From the NCBI GenBank assembly GCA_026874595.1, contig CM049311.1, positions 56,367,953 to 56,431,952 of the forward strand: DNA of 64,000 nt, in the 5' to 3' direction. Numbering within the stretch: the first letter of the stretch is position 1; every line of letters starts with the position of its first letter. The notes under the pieces are model-generated. The model had not been told where the DNA came from. It was given only the letters and a program-made list of their open reading frames with translations, and did not search any database. Position numbers and translations under genes: made by a program. This document shows positions 1-11,705 of this stretch, one piece after another. Source of the DNA: Sipunculus nudus. Its lineage: Eukaryota; Annelida; Sipuncula; Golfingiida; Sipunculidae.

Positions 1-26
1 TCCTAAACGTGACCTGGCGAGTCTCC

Positions 27-45
27 CCTAGAGGGCGCTACTGCA
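27..45 (+). promoter_or_regulatory. CTCF-like motif
   Basis: CCCCTAGAGGGCGCTACTG resembles the animal CTCF core (CC, spacer, AGRKGGCGCT). This is a single motif match seen by eye; no occupancy can be inferred. It lies just left of the 4.9 kb duplicated unit. Confidence 0.3.
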
Positions 46-453
46 ACAAGTTATGCACAGAGTTCGAATGCAGTATCTACAATAAACCCCGTTCAAACGA
101 CCCTACTCTCACATAACGTATATTCCTACCGGTCGAGCGTTTTACGTAGACCAGGCTGGCAACATTATAAAGGGTGGTCATGTTAGCGGGATATGTATAT
201 ACAGAGGGTCGATCAACAATTATTTTAGTACAAAAAGAATTTCTTGATATATCCGAGGGATCGAGGACACAAAGCATCCCGTTGTGTCGGGTTACATACT
301 TCATTAACAGCTATATGCGTCATCAAACCTTGCTCACTGTTCAAAGAATGCGACTGTAAATATTTCTTATTTTGTTATAAAATATTGGGGTTTCAAACCA
401 TGTATTTCTTTCTATATAGAGCATGATAATCACTTTGACAGTGAAACAAACAC

Positions 454-1122
454 TGTTACAGGTATCTGTTTTATTGTGCGCAGGAGTGTTGCATGTGTCT
501 GTTGACATTTGATTCGAGTAGCGCAGGCATAGTTCGTTGCTATGAGTACCTCGCTTGTTGGGCGCTGGCTCGCGTGTGGGGTCTGAAGCGTAGAGACACA
601 GCGTTCTTTGTTCTAGATGTTTCGGGTCTGTTCATGTGCATGTGTATTGTTCTTTGGGAATTTTCCATTTCTAGAATTTTCGAGTGAGAAGCTATAAATT
701 AGGGGTTAGTTTAGAGCCGACAGAAAGGAAAATACCAACGAACACTTAGAGTGTTACTTACCCGTCAATTTTGGAACCTTACCGATAATTGCAGTGGTGT
801 CAGATATTTAACGGACTCAATACAGATTTAATACGGACTGTCTCCAGTTTGCTTTGGATAACGTGGATTAATGGTGGTAAAGGACTGTTGTTGAGCTGTG
901 ACAGTGGTGTCCAGAAATCAAAGCCTAGGATCCGGACACTCTGGTACTGTACTATTGTTATACTGTGTAATTGTATTTATTTAGTGTATTGTAATGTTAG
1001 GATTGTTCTGAGAATTCATTATAATCATTTGTTAACAAAAAACACTGACTTCTTTATTCATTCCCCTAGACATTTTACGCTGCCTAGTGTTAGGATCTAG
1101 AATATGATTTTTCCCCGTAACA
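454..1122 (+). mobile_element. Solo LTR of a Gypsy-type retrotransposon
   Basis: The block starts TGTTACAGG and ends CCCCGTAACA, the TG...CA inverted termini of an LTR. It is flanked on both sides by ACAC, a likely 4 bp target duplication, although the right flank is CA-rich. A TATA-like GCTATAAATTAGG lies near 680, in the place expected for an LTR promoter. The same family recurs inverted at 42000-42851 and, truncated, at 40892-41574. No gag or pol lies next to it, so it is a solo LTR. Gypsy (Metaviridae) is inferred from the 4 bp duplication and the termini. Confidence 0.65.
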
Positions 1123-1550
1123 ACACACACATATATATATGACCACATAAGACTGTAAAGTGCATTTACAGTAAGTTCTTATGTTCACTTGAAGTTACGA
1201 GACAGCATATTTTTCAAGCTATACTGATACTTTAAATCCTTTAAATTGCGATGTCTTCTCATTGATATAATGTGGGTTCAATGCGAGGTAGTTAGCATCT
1301 ATAGTAAATTATGTTGTGTCCTTAAATTAACAGATGCGTAAAAGGTTTCATGCTGCATCCTTTTGCAGCCGGAAATTAAAATGTTGGCTAACAGTTCTGT
1401 TAATCTCCGTTACAGCCGCGAGGAGGTGATTGCTGCCATCTCGTGACCATTTCCAGAACAAATCATCACCATGTTCTCATCAGAAGCATTATCCAGGAAA
1501 TGTCAATGATGAGTCATGCGCACTGCATGCTTTGTCTCGAGGTCAAAATA

Positions 1551-1985
1551 TTTAGCGTATGAATTTAGCGTATACATCGATAACATCCGTTCCTCCACCC
1601 TTACCGACTACTATCGCCAACATACGAGCCATGGAGAGTGCCTTGTATCCGTTATTACAACTATATGTACAATCCATATTAAGTAAATAAAGTTTATATT
1701 TAAAACATCCGTTCCAAATATAACCAAATTCAAGTATTTAATTATAAAATATATTGATTATTTTATTAATCCTTTGGACCTACTTGTATGCATTACATTA
1801 GAGACTTAAATGTAAATACAAACCATACGCAATTTAGCGTATGAATTTAGCGCATACTCCGACAAAATCCCTTCTAAATATAACCAAATCCAAGTGTTTA
1901 ATAATAAATATATTGAATATATAATTAATCCCTTGGACCTGCTAGCCTGCATTATATTATAGAGACTTTAATATAAATACAAACA
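1551..1985. repeat. Local direct repeats (TTTAGCGTATGAATTTAGCG)
   Basis: TTTAGCGTATGAATTTAGCG occurs at 1551 and again near 1832. A ~70 bp block starting AAATATAACCAAAT at about 1717 recurs near 1876, including ATTAATCC and TTGGACCT. The same arrangement is present in the second tandem copy from 6441. No coding potential seen. Confidence 0.6.
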
Positions 1986-3036
1986 ACCATGTACTTGCTA
2001 ACAACTAAGCATGGTTAATTGCTGGCTGTAGTGATTGGCTCATTGCAATAGACATTGAAGAAGTATACAACCTAAAATATTGTAACAGCCCCATGGAAAG
2101 TTTGTAATCCTGATATAACTAACCGACTTGAGCGTGGTCACTCCAGTTCGTTATTCCGGTCTCTTCTCCCCGGTAGCATGTCTACACTCTGCCTAACTCT
2201 CTCCGCCGATAGATTCGCGCCTTGGTATTGCCCTCGAATCACTTTCGTGCCATTCAGTGCCCTTATCAAACCATGACTGTTTTATTCATCGCAAGTATTG
2301 AAGAACCGCTCACGATGCCGATATCCTCCGTACAGACTAATTAAACACGGATTTCGCAAGCCGAATGTCGGCGGTTATCAAACTGTAGAGCCTAGAACGA
2401 ACACTTTGAACACATGCATCAAATTGTGTGGCCTGAATTCTCCAAATAGAGTTTTAATACCTCCGCTGTTGAGACATCGCAGACTGCAGCAATAGAATAG
2501 ACACAACTCACGATTGTAAACAAAGCGACCTGACTGCCTATTTTAACCTGACAATAGAACATCTGAAACATTAGCATTGCCTATCAATCGATGTTGAAAG
2601 CAAGTGACGAGTTTTGTATAGGCCCCGACAATAAGTCTTCCCTCGCCACGCGCGGTATAATTTGTCCCACTTGTTATGATAATGAATAGGGTGAATACGG
2701 CCGAACATCTTCAGGTTGGATACCAAAAAAAAAATAAAAATGCCAGCTGAATTCAGAATTGTTTAAGGTGGATCGAGAGCGATAAGATCATAGGCCTACC
2801 ATTATATATGCTAAATATGTTTTTTTTTCATTTTTAACATGAAATGCAACCTGACAACCAACATGAAAATGCGCTGTAAATTCCTACATGCCGACTTGAT
2901 ATGTAAGTTAACTGGATAATCATTGGTAATTGACTGTGGTTTGGCAAGGCAAAACAGAGTCAAGGTCATGTCCAGGTCAGGAGAGTCCATGACTGTTGAC
3001 ACGGTGCATTGTGTGGTCAATAGATGTCGCTCTTTA

Positions 3037-3907
3037 TGCCCTTCTCACACTGGCGTGAAATGACTCGCGCCTCGTGGCGCTAACTTCAACGCCTGTTATC
3101 CCAAGGGGTTAACCCGGGTCATCGCCAGTTACCTCACTACTCTCCCGGTCTCCGCCAAGTTTTGGGAATGTTCAAAAATTTTCACTTTTAGCGCCTATTG
3201 GCACATGTCAACGCCAATCATTTTGTATCATCGCCTATCATCGCAGGTCAACGCCTAAAAAATTTGGAAGGCAATGTATTACAGTGATCCTACGTTGATT
3301 CATCGGCTAGCTCTACCATCAGGCCATTGTATGCTCCAAGCTGATGTCGACGGTAAGCCAGGGCTTGACCCAGCAGGTCCTGGGACGACGTTGGACTCGC
3401 GCCTTACGCTTCCTGAAGCACAACAGCATGACCAAAATAGCTAAATCCTCCAACGTGTCATCGTCCAACATGTCCAAGGACTCCTCCCACCCAACAGGCA
3501 AAACAGATGACATCGCAAGCAATTGGAAACAGCAAAATAGACACTATATATGTAGTATAAGCGCCAGACGCCGACCTGAAGCCGCGCAGACGATCGCGCA
3601 TGCGAGAGCGCTGATATTAACACCTGCCAACGCTTATAAACGCGAGTCATAGCCTTTCATCATATGGTATGCGTTGACAGGCGTTGGCTGGCGTTAAAAA
3701 ACAACGCGAGTCAACGTGGCTTTACGCGATGACTGGCGAAAATTTTGGCTTTGACTCACGTTGACTCACGTAAATTAGCGCCAGTCATCCCCAACCAACG
3801 CCATCACTACTTCGCATGGCGTAAAAAACGGCGCTAACTGTGAGATAACAGGCGTTGAAGTTAGCGCCACTAGGCGCACGTCATTTCACGCCAATGTGAG
3901 AAGGGCA
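3037..3907. mobile_element. PIF/Harbinger-like MITE with TTA target duplication
   Basis: The element begins TGCCCTTCTCACA and ends with its inverted form, TGTGAGAAGGGCA. The terminal inverted repeats are about 65 bp and continue inward through GGCGCTAACTTCAACGCC with a few mismatches. Both sides are flanked by TTA, the 3 bp duplication usual for PIF/Harbinger elements. The ends are densely packed with GGCGTT/AACGCC words. The middle keeps a remnant resembling a Harbinger transposase N-terminus on the minus strand (3319-3522). It is non-autonomous as it stands. Confidence 0.75.
3319..3522 (-). pseudogene. Harbinger (HARBI1-like) transposase N-terminal remnant
   Basis: A 67-codon open frame inside the MITE. 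It has an acidic stretch (LDDDTLEDLAILVMLL) followed by an arginine-rich segment and CWVKPWL. Harbinger nucleases typically have a short N-terminus with an Arg-rich run followed by an (F/W)WV-x-P-(W/I)L motif, and this matches that layout. The catalytic DDE part is absent, so it cannot be a working transposase. The assignment agrees with the TTA target duplication, which is independent evidence. The same remnant occurs at 8218-8421. Confidence 0.5.
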
Positions 3908-5342
3908 TTACGGAGTTTAAGAGACAGGCCGCATTCGGATATCGAAAGTGTTGTATTCGGCTGTCACGTGAGAGAGAAATCAAAGAGACAATCAGTTATA
4001 TATATACTGTTTAATATGTGAATGTGAATAAATGTGACTGTTCACACATAACAGACATAAATAAATACATATGTCACATGGAATGTGTGGCCCTTAAATC
4101 GCCATCCGAGTGCTGCTAAAACAAATGTCCAGAAGGTTTACACACGGAGTGGTGAACAAAAGGGGTTAACATAACAATAATAAAACACACAGAGTGCATT
4201 AAGTATAAACATAAAGTATAAACATAAAGAGTCTGGAACTATCTCTTCATATATGCTTAGCTGCATGATGATCACGCGGTAATATTGAGAATATTTTTTG
4301 TTAATGTCCTAGTATCACTGTAGGTTTTCTTTATTCGATTACTGACAAGTCCCATCTCTACTACCATAAGGATCCGACACAAGTGGAACTTGGATGAGAA
4401 AATTGACTTTCTCATATACTTTAAAAATAGATTTGGTAAGCATTTTGAATTTTTTTTCTTGTTGTTGCTAAGGAACGCCATGAATCAGTTTAATAATTTC
4501 TGATTTGAAAAAAAGCTGAGCCATTAACAAAAGTGCAGTGAGGAATTTAGAGATTTGCTTAAATGAGAAAATGTGAAGTAATGAGTGAGGGAGAGCCGAT
4601 ATAGCAAATATTATTTACCCGTGGATGAAAAAGAATGGTTCCCATGGCAGTTTTTTACGCACACTCAGTTTTACCGATACGATATAACCATAGTTAGGGG
4701 GCTGTACCATTCTACCGGCTTCCCAAGTCTGTATTCTAATTTTCCCGGCTGTATATCCCCTTCATGTACCAGGACTGGGCGATATCCAAAGCTTTTAACA
4801 GCATAATTAACTTGGGGGGGTCTGAAGCGAGAGGCAGTGATAACACGAGACTAGATTAGAAAATAGGTGCCTACTGGATTTACTCCAAGGATACTAATAT
4901 ATATTCCTGGAGGCACCTTTTTTATAACCGCTTCTGCAAATTTATTACATCAAATTTACACTGAGCTTTCCGGGCAAAAATAACGGTCATATATCGCCAG
5001 CAATCAAACAGTTGAGCCAACAACAGAAAGCGACCGGCGCAAAATCCCTCTTTTCTCTCGCCTACTCACGTCCATCCCTTCTGGAGAAGACTGGTGCCTG
5101 CTCATATAATTATTTTAGTACAAATAGAATTTCTTGATATATCCGAGGGATCGAGGACACAAAGCATCCCGTTGTGTCGGGTTACATACTTCATTAACAG
5201 CTATATGCGTCATCAAACCTTGCTCACTGTTCAAAGAATGCGACTGTAAATATTTCTTATTTTGTTATAAAATAAAGGGTTTCAAACCATGTATTTCTTT
5301 CTATATAGAGCATGATAATCACTTTGACAGTGAAACAAACAC

Positions 5343-6012
5343 TGTTACAGGTATCTGTTTTATTGTGCGCAGGAGTGTTGCATGTGTCTGTTGACATTCT
5401 GATTCGAGTAGCGCAGGCATAGTTCGTTGCTATGAGTACCTCGCTTGTTGGGCGCTGGCACGCGTGTGGGGTCTGAAGCGTAGAGACACAGCGTTCTTTG
5501 TTCTAGATGTTTCGGGTCTGTTCATGTGCATGTGTATTGTTCTTTGGGAATTTTCCATTTCTAGAATTTTCGAGTGAGAAGCTATAAATTAGGGGTTAGT
5601 TTAGAGCCGACAGAAAGGAAAATACCAACGAACACTTAGAGTGTTACTTACCCGTCAATTTTGGAACCTTACCGATAATTGCAGTGGTGTCAGATATTTA
5701 ACGGACTCAATACAGATTTAATACGGACTGTCTCCAGTTTGCTTTGGATAACGTGGATTAATGGTGGTAAAGGACTGTTGTTGAGCTGTGACAGTGGTGT
5801 CCAGAAATCAAAGCCTAGGATCCGGACACTCTGGTACTGTACTATTGTTATACTGTGAAATTGTATTTATTTAGTGTATTGTAATGTTAGGATTGTTCTG
5901 AGAATTCATTATAATCATTTGTTAACAAAAAACACTGACTTCTTTATTCATTCCCCTTGACATTTTACGCTGCCTAGTGTTAGGATCTAGAATATGATTT
6001 TTCCCCGTAACA
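5343..6012 (+). mobile_element. Solo LTR, copy in the second tandem unit
   Basis: Duplicate of the LTR at 454-1122 with the same TGTTACAG start, CCGTAACA end and ACAC flanks. It was copied together with the 4.9 kb unit rather than by a separate insertion. Confidence 0.65.
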
Positions 6013-7935
6013 ACACACACATATATATATGACCACATAAGACTATAAAGTGCATTTACAGTAAGTTCTTATGTTCACTTGAAGTTACGAGACAGCATAT
6101 TTTTCAAGCTATACTGATACTTTAAATCCTTTAAATTGCGATGTCTTCTCATTGATATAATGTGGGTTCAATGCGAGGTAGTTAGCATCTATAGTAAATT
6201 ATGTTGTGTCCTTAAATTAACAGATGCGTAAAAGGTTTCATGCTGCATCCTTTTGCAGCCGGAAATTAAAATGTTGGCTAACAGTTCTGTTAATCTCCGT
6301 TACAGCCGCGAGGAGGTGATTGCTGCCATCTCTTGACCATTTCCAGAACTAATCATCACCATGTTCTCATCAGAAGCATTATCCAGGAAATGTCAATGAT
6401 GAGTCATGCGCACTGCATGCTTTGTCTCGAGGTCAAAATATTTAGCGTATGAATTTAGCGTATACATCGATAACATCCGTTCCTCCACCCTTACCGACTA
6501 CTATCGCCAACATACGAGCCATGGAGAGTGCCTTGTATCCGTTATCACAACTATATGTACAATCCATATTAAGTAAATAAAGTTTATATTTAAAACATCC
6601 GTTCCAAATATAACCAAATTCAAGTATTTAATTATAAAATATATTGATTATTTTATTAATCCTTTGGACCTACTTGTATGCATTACATTAGAGACTTAAA
6701 TGTAAATACAAACCATACGCAATTTAGCGTATGAATTTAGCGCATACTCCGACAAAATCCCTTCTAAATATAACCAAATCCAAGTGTTTAATTATAAATA
6801 TATTGAATATATAATTAATCCCTTGGACCTGCTAGCCTGCATTATATTATAGAGACTTTAATATAAATACAAACAACCATGTACTTGCTAACAACTAAGC
6901 ATGGTTAATTGCTGGCTGTAGTGATTGGCTCATTGCAATAGACATTGAAGAAGTATACAACCTAAAATATTGTAACAGCCCCATGGAAAGTTTGTAATCC
7001 TGATATAACTAACCGACTTGAGCGTGGTCACTCCAGTCCGTTATTCCGGTCTCTTCTCCCCGGTAGCATGTCTACACTCTGCCTAACTCTCTCCGCTGAT
7101 AGATTCGCGCCTTGGTATTGCCCTCGAATCACATTCGTGCCATTCAGTGCCCTTATCAAACCATGACTGTTTTATTCATCGCAAGCATTGAAGAACCGCT
7201 CACGATGCCGATATCCTCCGTACAGACTAATTAAACACGGATTTCGCAAGCCGAATGGCGGTGGTTATCAAACTGTAGAGCCTAGAACGAACACTTTGAA
7301 CACATGCATCAAATTGTGTGGCCTGAATTCTCCAAATAGAGTTTTAATACCTCCGCTGTTGAGACATCGCAGACTGCAGCAATAGAATAGACACAACTCA
7401 CGATTGTAAACAAAGCGACCTGACTGCCTATTTTAACTTGACAATAGAACATCTGAAACATTAGCATTGCCTATCAATCGATGTTGAAAGCAAGTGACGA
7501 GTTTTGTATAGGCCCCGACAATAAGTCTTCCCTCGCCACGCGCGGTATAATTTGTCCCACTTGTTATGATAATGAATAGGGTGAATATGGCCGAACATCT
7601 TCAGGTTGGATACAAAAAAAAAAAATAAAAATGCCAGCTGATTTCAGAATTGTTTAAGGTGGATCGAGAGCGATAAGATCATAGGCCTACCATTATATAT
7701 GCTAAATATGTTTTTTTTTTTTTTTTTCATTTTTAACATGAAATGCAACCTGACAACCAACATGAAAATGCGCTGTAAATTCCTACATGCCGACTTGATA
7801 TGTAAGTTAACTGGATAATCATTGGTAATTGACTGTGGTTTGGCAAGGCAAAACAGAGTCAAGGTCATGTCCAGGTCAGGAGAGTCCATGACTGTTGACA
7901 CGGTGCATTGTGTGGTCAATAGATGTCGCTCTTTA

Positions 7936-8806
7936 TGCCCTTCTCACACTGGCGTGAAATGACGCGCGCCTCGTGGCGCTAACTTCAACGCCTGTTATCC
8001 CAAGGGGTTAACCCGGGTCATCGCCAGTTACCTCACTACTCTCCCGGTCTCCGCCAAGTTTTGGGAATGTTCAAAAATTTTCACTTTTAGCGCCTATAGG
8101 CGCATGTCAACGCCAATCATTTTGTATCATCGCCTATCATCGCAGGTCAACGCCTAAAAAATTTGGAAGGCAATGTATTACAGTGATCCTACGTTGATTC
8201 ATCGGCTATCTCTACCATCAGGCCATTGTATGCTCCAAGCTGATGTCGACGGTAAGCCAGGGCTTGACCCAGCAGGTCCTGGGACGACGTTGGACTCGCG
8301 CCTTACGCTTCCTGAAGCACAACAGCATGACCAAAATAGCTAAATCCTCCAACGTGTCATCGTCCAACATGTCCAAGGACTCCTCCCACCCAACAGGCAA
8401 AACAGATGACATCGCAAGCAATAGGAAACAGCAAAATAGACACTATATATGTAGTATAAGCGCCAGACGCCGACCTGAAGCCGCGCAGACGATCGCGCAT
8501 GCGAGAGCGCTGATATTAACACCTGCCAACGCTTATAAACGCGAGTCATAGCCTTTCATCATATGGTATGCGTTGACAGGCGTTGGCTGGCGTTAAAAAA
8601 AAACGCGAGTCAACGTGGCTTTACGCGATGACTGGCGAAAATTTTGGCTTTGACTCACGTTGACTCCCGTAAATTAGCGCCAGTCATCCCCAACCAACGC
8701 CATCACTACTTCGCATGGCGTAAAAAACGGCGCTAACTGTGAGATAACAGGCGTTGAAGTTAGCGCCACTAGGCGCACGTCATTTCACGCCAATGTGAGA
8801 AGGGCA
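7936..8806. mobile_element. PIF/Harbinger-like MITE, second tandem copy
   Basis: Same 871 bp element as 3037-3907, again with TGCCCTTCTCACA ends and TTA on both sides. It was duplicated along with the unit. Confidence 0.75.
8218..8421 (-). pseudogene. Harbinger transposase N-terminal remnant, second copy
   Basis: Identical in translation to the remnant at 3319-3522, including the Arg-rich segment and CWVKPWL. No catalytic domain. Confidence 0.5.
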
Positions 8807-10010
8807 TTACGGAGTTTGAGAGACAGGCCGCATTCGGATATCGAAAGTGTTGTATTCGGCTGTCATGTGAGAGAGAAATCAAAGAGACAATCAGTTATAT
8901 ATATACTGTTTAATATGTGAATGTGAATAAATGTGACTGTTCACACATAACAGACATAAATAAATACATATGTCACATGGAATGTGTGGACCTTAAATCG
9001 CCATCCGAGTGCTGCTAAAACAAATGTCCAGAAGGTTTACACACGGAGTGATGAACAAAAGGGGTTAACATAACAATAATAAAACACACAGAGTGCATTA
9101 AGTATAAACATAAAGTATAAACATAAAGAGTCTGGAACTATCTCTTCATATATGCTTAGCTGCATGATGATCACGCGGTAATATTGAGAATATTTTTTGT
9201 TAATGTCCTAGTATCACTGTAGGTTTTCTTTATTCGATTACTGACAAGTCCCATCTCTACTACCATAAGGATCCGACACAAGTGGAACTTGGATGAGAAA
9301 ATTGACTTTCTCATATACTTTAAAAATAGATTTGGTAAGCATTTTGAATTTTTTTCTTGTTGTTGCTAAGGAACGCCATGAATCAGTTTAATAATTTCTG
9401 TTTTTAAAAAAAGCTGAGCCATTAACAAAAGTGCAGTGAGGAATTTAGAGATTTGCTTAAATGAGAAAATGTGAAGTAATGAGTGAGGGAGAGCCGATAT
9501 AGCAAATATTATTTACTCGTGGATGAAAAAGAATGGTTCCCATGGCAGTTTTTTACGCACACTCAGTTTTACCGATACGATATAACCATAGTTAGGGGGC
9601 TGTACCATTCTACCGGCTTCCCAAGTCTGTATTCTAATTTTCCCGGCTGTATATCCCCTTCATGTACCAGGACTGGGCGATATCCAAAGCTTTTAACAGC
9701 ATAATTAACTTGGGGGGGTCTGAAGCGAGAGGCAGTGATAACACGAGACTAGATTAGAAAATAGGTGCCTACTGGATTTACTCCAAGGATACTAATATAT
9801 ATTCCTGGAGGCACCTTTTTTATAACCGCTTCTGTAAATTTATTACATCAAATTTACACTGAGCTTTCCGGGCAAAAATAACGGTCATATATCGCCAGCA
9901 ATCAAACAGTTGAGCCAACAACAGAAAGCGACCGGCGCAAAATCCCTCTTTTCTCTCGCCTACTCACGTCCATCCCTTCTGGAGAAGACTGGTGCCTGCT
10001 CATATAATTA

Positions 10011-11502
10011 AAACTTCCACAGTATCCATAACAATCCTGTGTGCCAGCCTATTGGTTTACCCACAGGCATTAGTTTTTCTGAACCACACACATACATAAT
10101 ATTTGGCTCAGCCCTAATTATCATAATAAAACAGTAAAGGGAAATTATATGACCTGTTTAAACATCTGACGGTAGCTACATAACTAGTAAAATAGAATTT
10201 CAAAAATATATAATTTTGTCCTTAAAAATAATTAGGTAATGGGTGCTGCCAACGTGTGTCTGTATTACAAAGCAGTCTTGGAACAGACTGACCGTGGCGC
10301 ACCACTCTCAGACCTCAGTTTATACCTTTGATCAATATTAACAAAATAGAGGTCTAAAATAATTTGAAATAAACTATCAACACAACCTGCACATGGAATT
10401 AGACAAAATATAAATCGTCAGATTTTAAATGCTACTCCTCTTGAGCTTAAACCCCTTTATATTTTACCCATGTTTGAATCATAATAAAAATAAGATAAAA
10501 ATACTGCATGGTATTAATCTTAAATCTTTATAAAACTCTTGGCATATACACATATTATGTCGTAGACACTGAGGCACTTGAGTTGTTTTGATGCATAACT
10601 GCTGATATCTAGAGATGGGTTTGCCCGACCTTTACCACCAGGGCTCACATATTTGTGAGAAACGGGTAAACGACTTGATGAATAAAAATACATTATACCT
10701 GGTCATATAGTATGTCTGATATCGTGCTATCACGTGCACACACAAAAAAAAACACTTGGTGTATAATAAAACAAAATCACTGCACCTTGCACTTAAATGA
10801 CAGATAAATATACCTATTCAGGCCTATACTAATGAATTATATTTATCTGTATTTTTTTTATATATACACACCGAAAATAGTCAAACAAAATCACTTCGCC
10901 TTACACTCACCTGACGAATAAATATACCTTTTCAGGGCCTATACTTATAAATTATAATTACAAATACAAATATACCTGTATTTTTTCTCATATATATTTT
11001 CCCCATTATCGCAGAGGGGAAGGGGGATTTGGATTTGAGTGATTGCTCAGCGATCACAAACATCTGGTCAAAGTAAGGTTTGATCTGATATTGATACACA
11101 ACTAGTAATCCCTTATCAACAAAATATACCTTTTTTATCAGGTTTCATTAGCACCATGAACATTTTTAGAAAAATAATTTGAGCATATCTTTACCCAGGT
11201 CATGTTGTTTAGGCACAAATTTCATCAATGTATCACGTATATGAGGCTTAAAACATTCAGTATTGACTTCTGTTCAAAGTATTATACAACTAAAAGCAAT
11301 GGTTGCTTCTGTTAAATATATTTCGAAGTTGTGTACACTCGTGTTAAAGTACTCTAGAAATCCTACATAATATAAATGTTTCGATGTTGTGTTCACTGTT
11401 GGCTGCACGAGGGTATAGTTAAAAATCATATAATATTATATGCACCAATATTCCAAAGTCCCACAGACTGCTCGATTCTCGTAAGCTCCGCTGGCCTATT
11501 TT
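10011..11502. other. AT-rich intergenic sequence downstream of the MARCH gene
   Basis: This stretch lies between the tandem duplication and the stop codon of the minus-strand ligase gene, so it should contain that gene's 3' UTR. I see no convincing canonical poly(A) signal close to the stop, and no ORF or repeat of note apart from AT-rich tracts near 10860 and 10980. Confidence 0.6.
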
Positions 11503-11705
11503 TTACAGAATTTCAAAGTCGTACACACTCGGGATAGTGTTGACCATCGGTGGTACCGGGACCGGGTCGTGGTAGGTTGGCTCCCCGATTTGAAAGGTTC
11601 GGTTGCTATCGAGCCACGTGCGGGACACCACACTGACTTTACAGCAGCAGTAGAGGAGGAGGGACGCGTACAGGCACATGGACACAAGACCAAGCAGCAC
11701 CAGCC
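11503..11705 (-). CDS. MARCH gene, coding exon 4 (second span, tail, stop)
   Basis: The acceptor is GCTTTTAG before GGCTGGTGC. With the leftover G from exon 3 it completes a glycine codon. The exon encodes the second membrane span, a CCC cluster at the cytosolic face, and a proline-rich tail ending YDFEIL followed by TAA at 11505-11503. The intron separating it from exon 3 is about 6.25 kb and full of repeats. Confidence 0.88.

Larger units (their letters stand above)
218..5107. repeat. 4.9 kb tandem duplication, copy 1
   Basis: From AATTATTTTAGTACAAA at 218 the sequence runs collinearly with 5108 onward for the whole unit. Only scattered single-base differences and small homopolymer indels separate the copies. 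The unit boundary carries a short AATTA shared by the left edge, the junction and the right edge (10006-10010), as expected for microhomology-mediated or unequal-exchange duplication. The unit holds a solo LTR, an internal direct repeat, a Harbinger-like element and otherwise non-coding sequence. The short ORFs inside it look like chance ORFs and none is recognisable apart from the transposase remnant. Confidence 0.95.
5108..10005. repeat. 4.9 kb tandem duplication, copy 2
   Basis: Second direct copy of the unit at 218-5107. It contains the same LTR (5343-6012), internal repeat (from 6441) and Harbinger-like element (7936-8806) in the same order and orientation. Differences include a longer T-run near 7711 and isolated substitutions. 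The close match means a recent duplication, gene conversion, or an uncollapsed haplotype or assembly duplicate; the sequence alone cannot decide. Confidence 0.95.

Noticed and set aside
1460-1490. CTGATGAGAACA (minus strand) with a GGAAA downstream, hammerhead-like
   Set aside because: Two extra bases separate the putative stem from GAAA, and the flanking sequences do not pair.
3344-3652. 102-codon plus-strand ORF inside the Harbinger-like MITE
   Set aside because: It is antisense to the transposase-like remnant and has no recognisable motif; probably a shadow frame.
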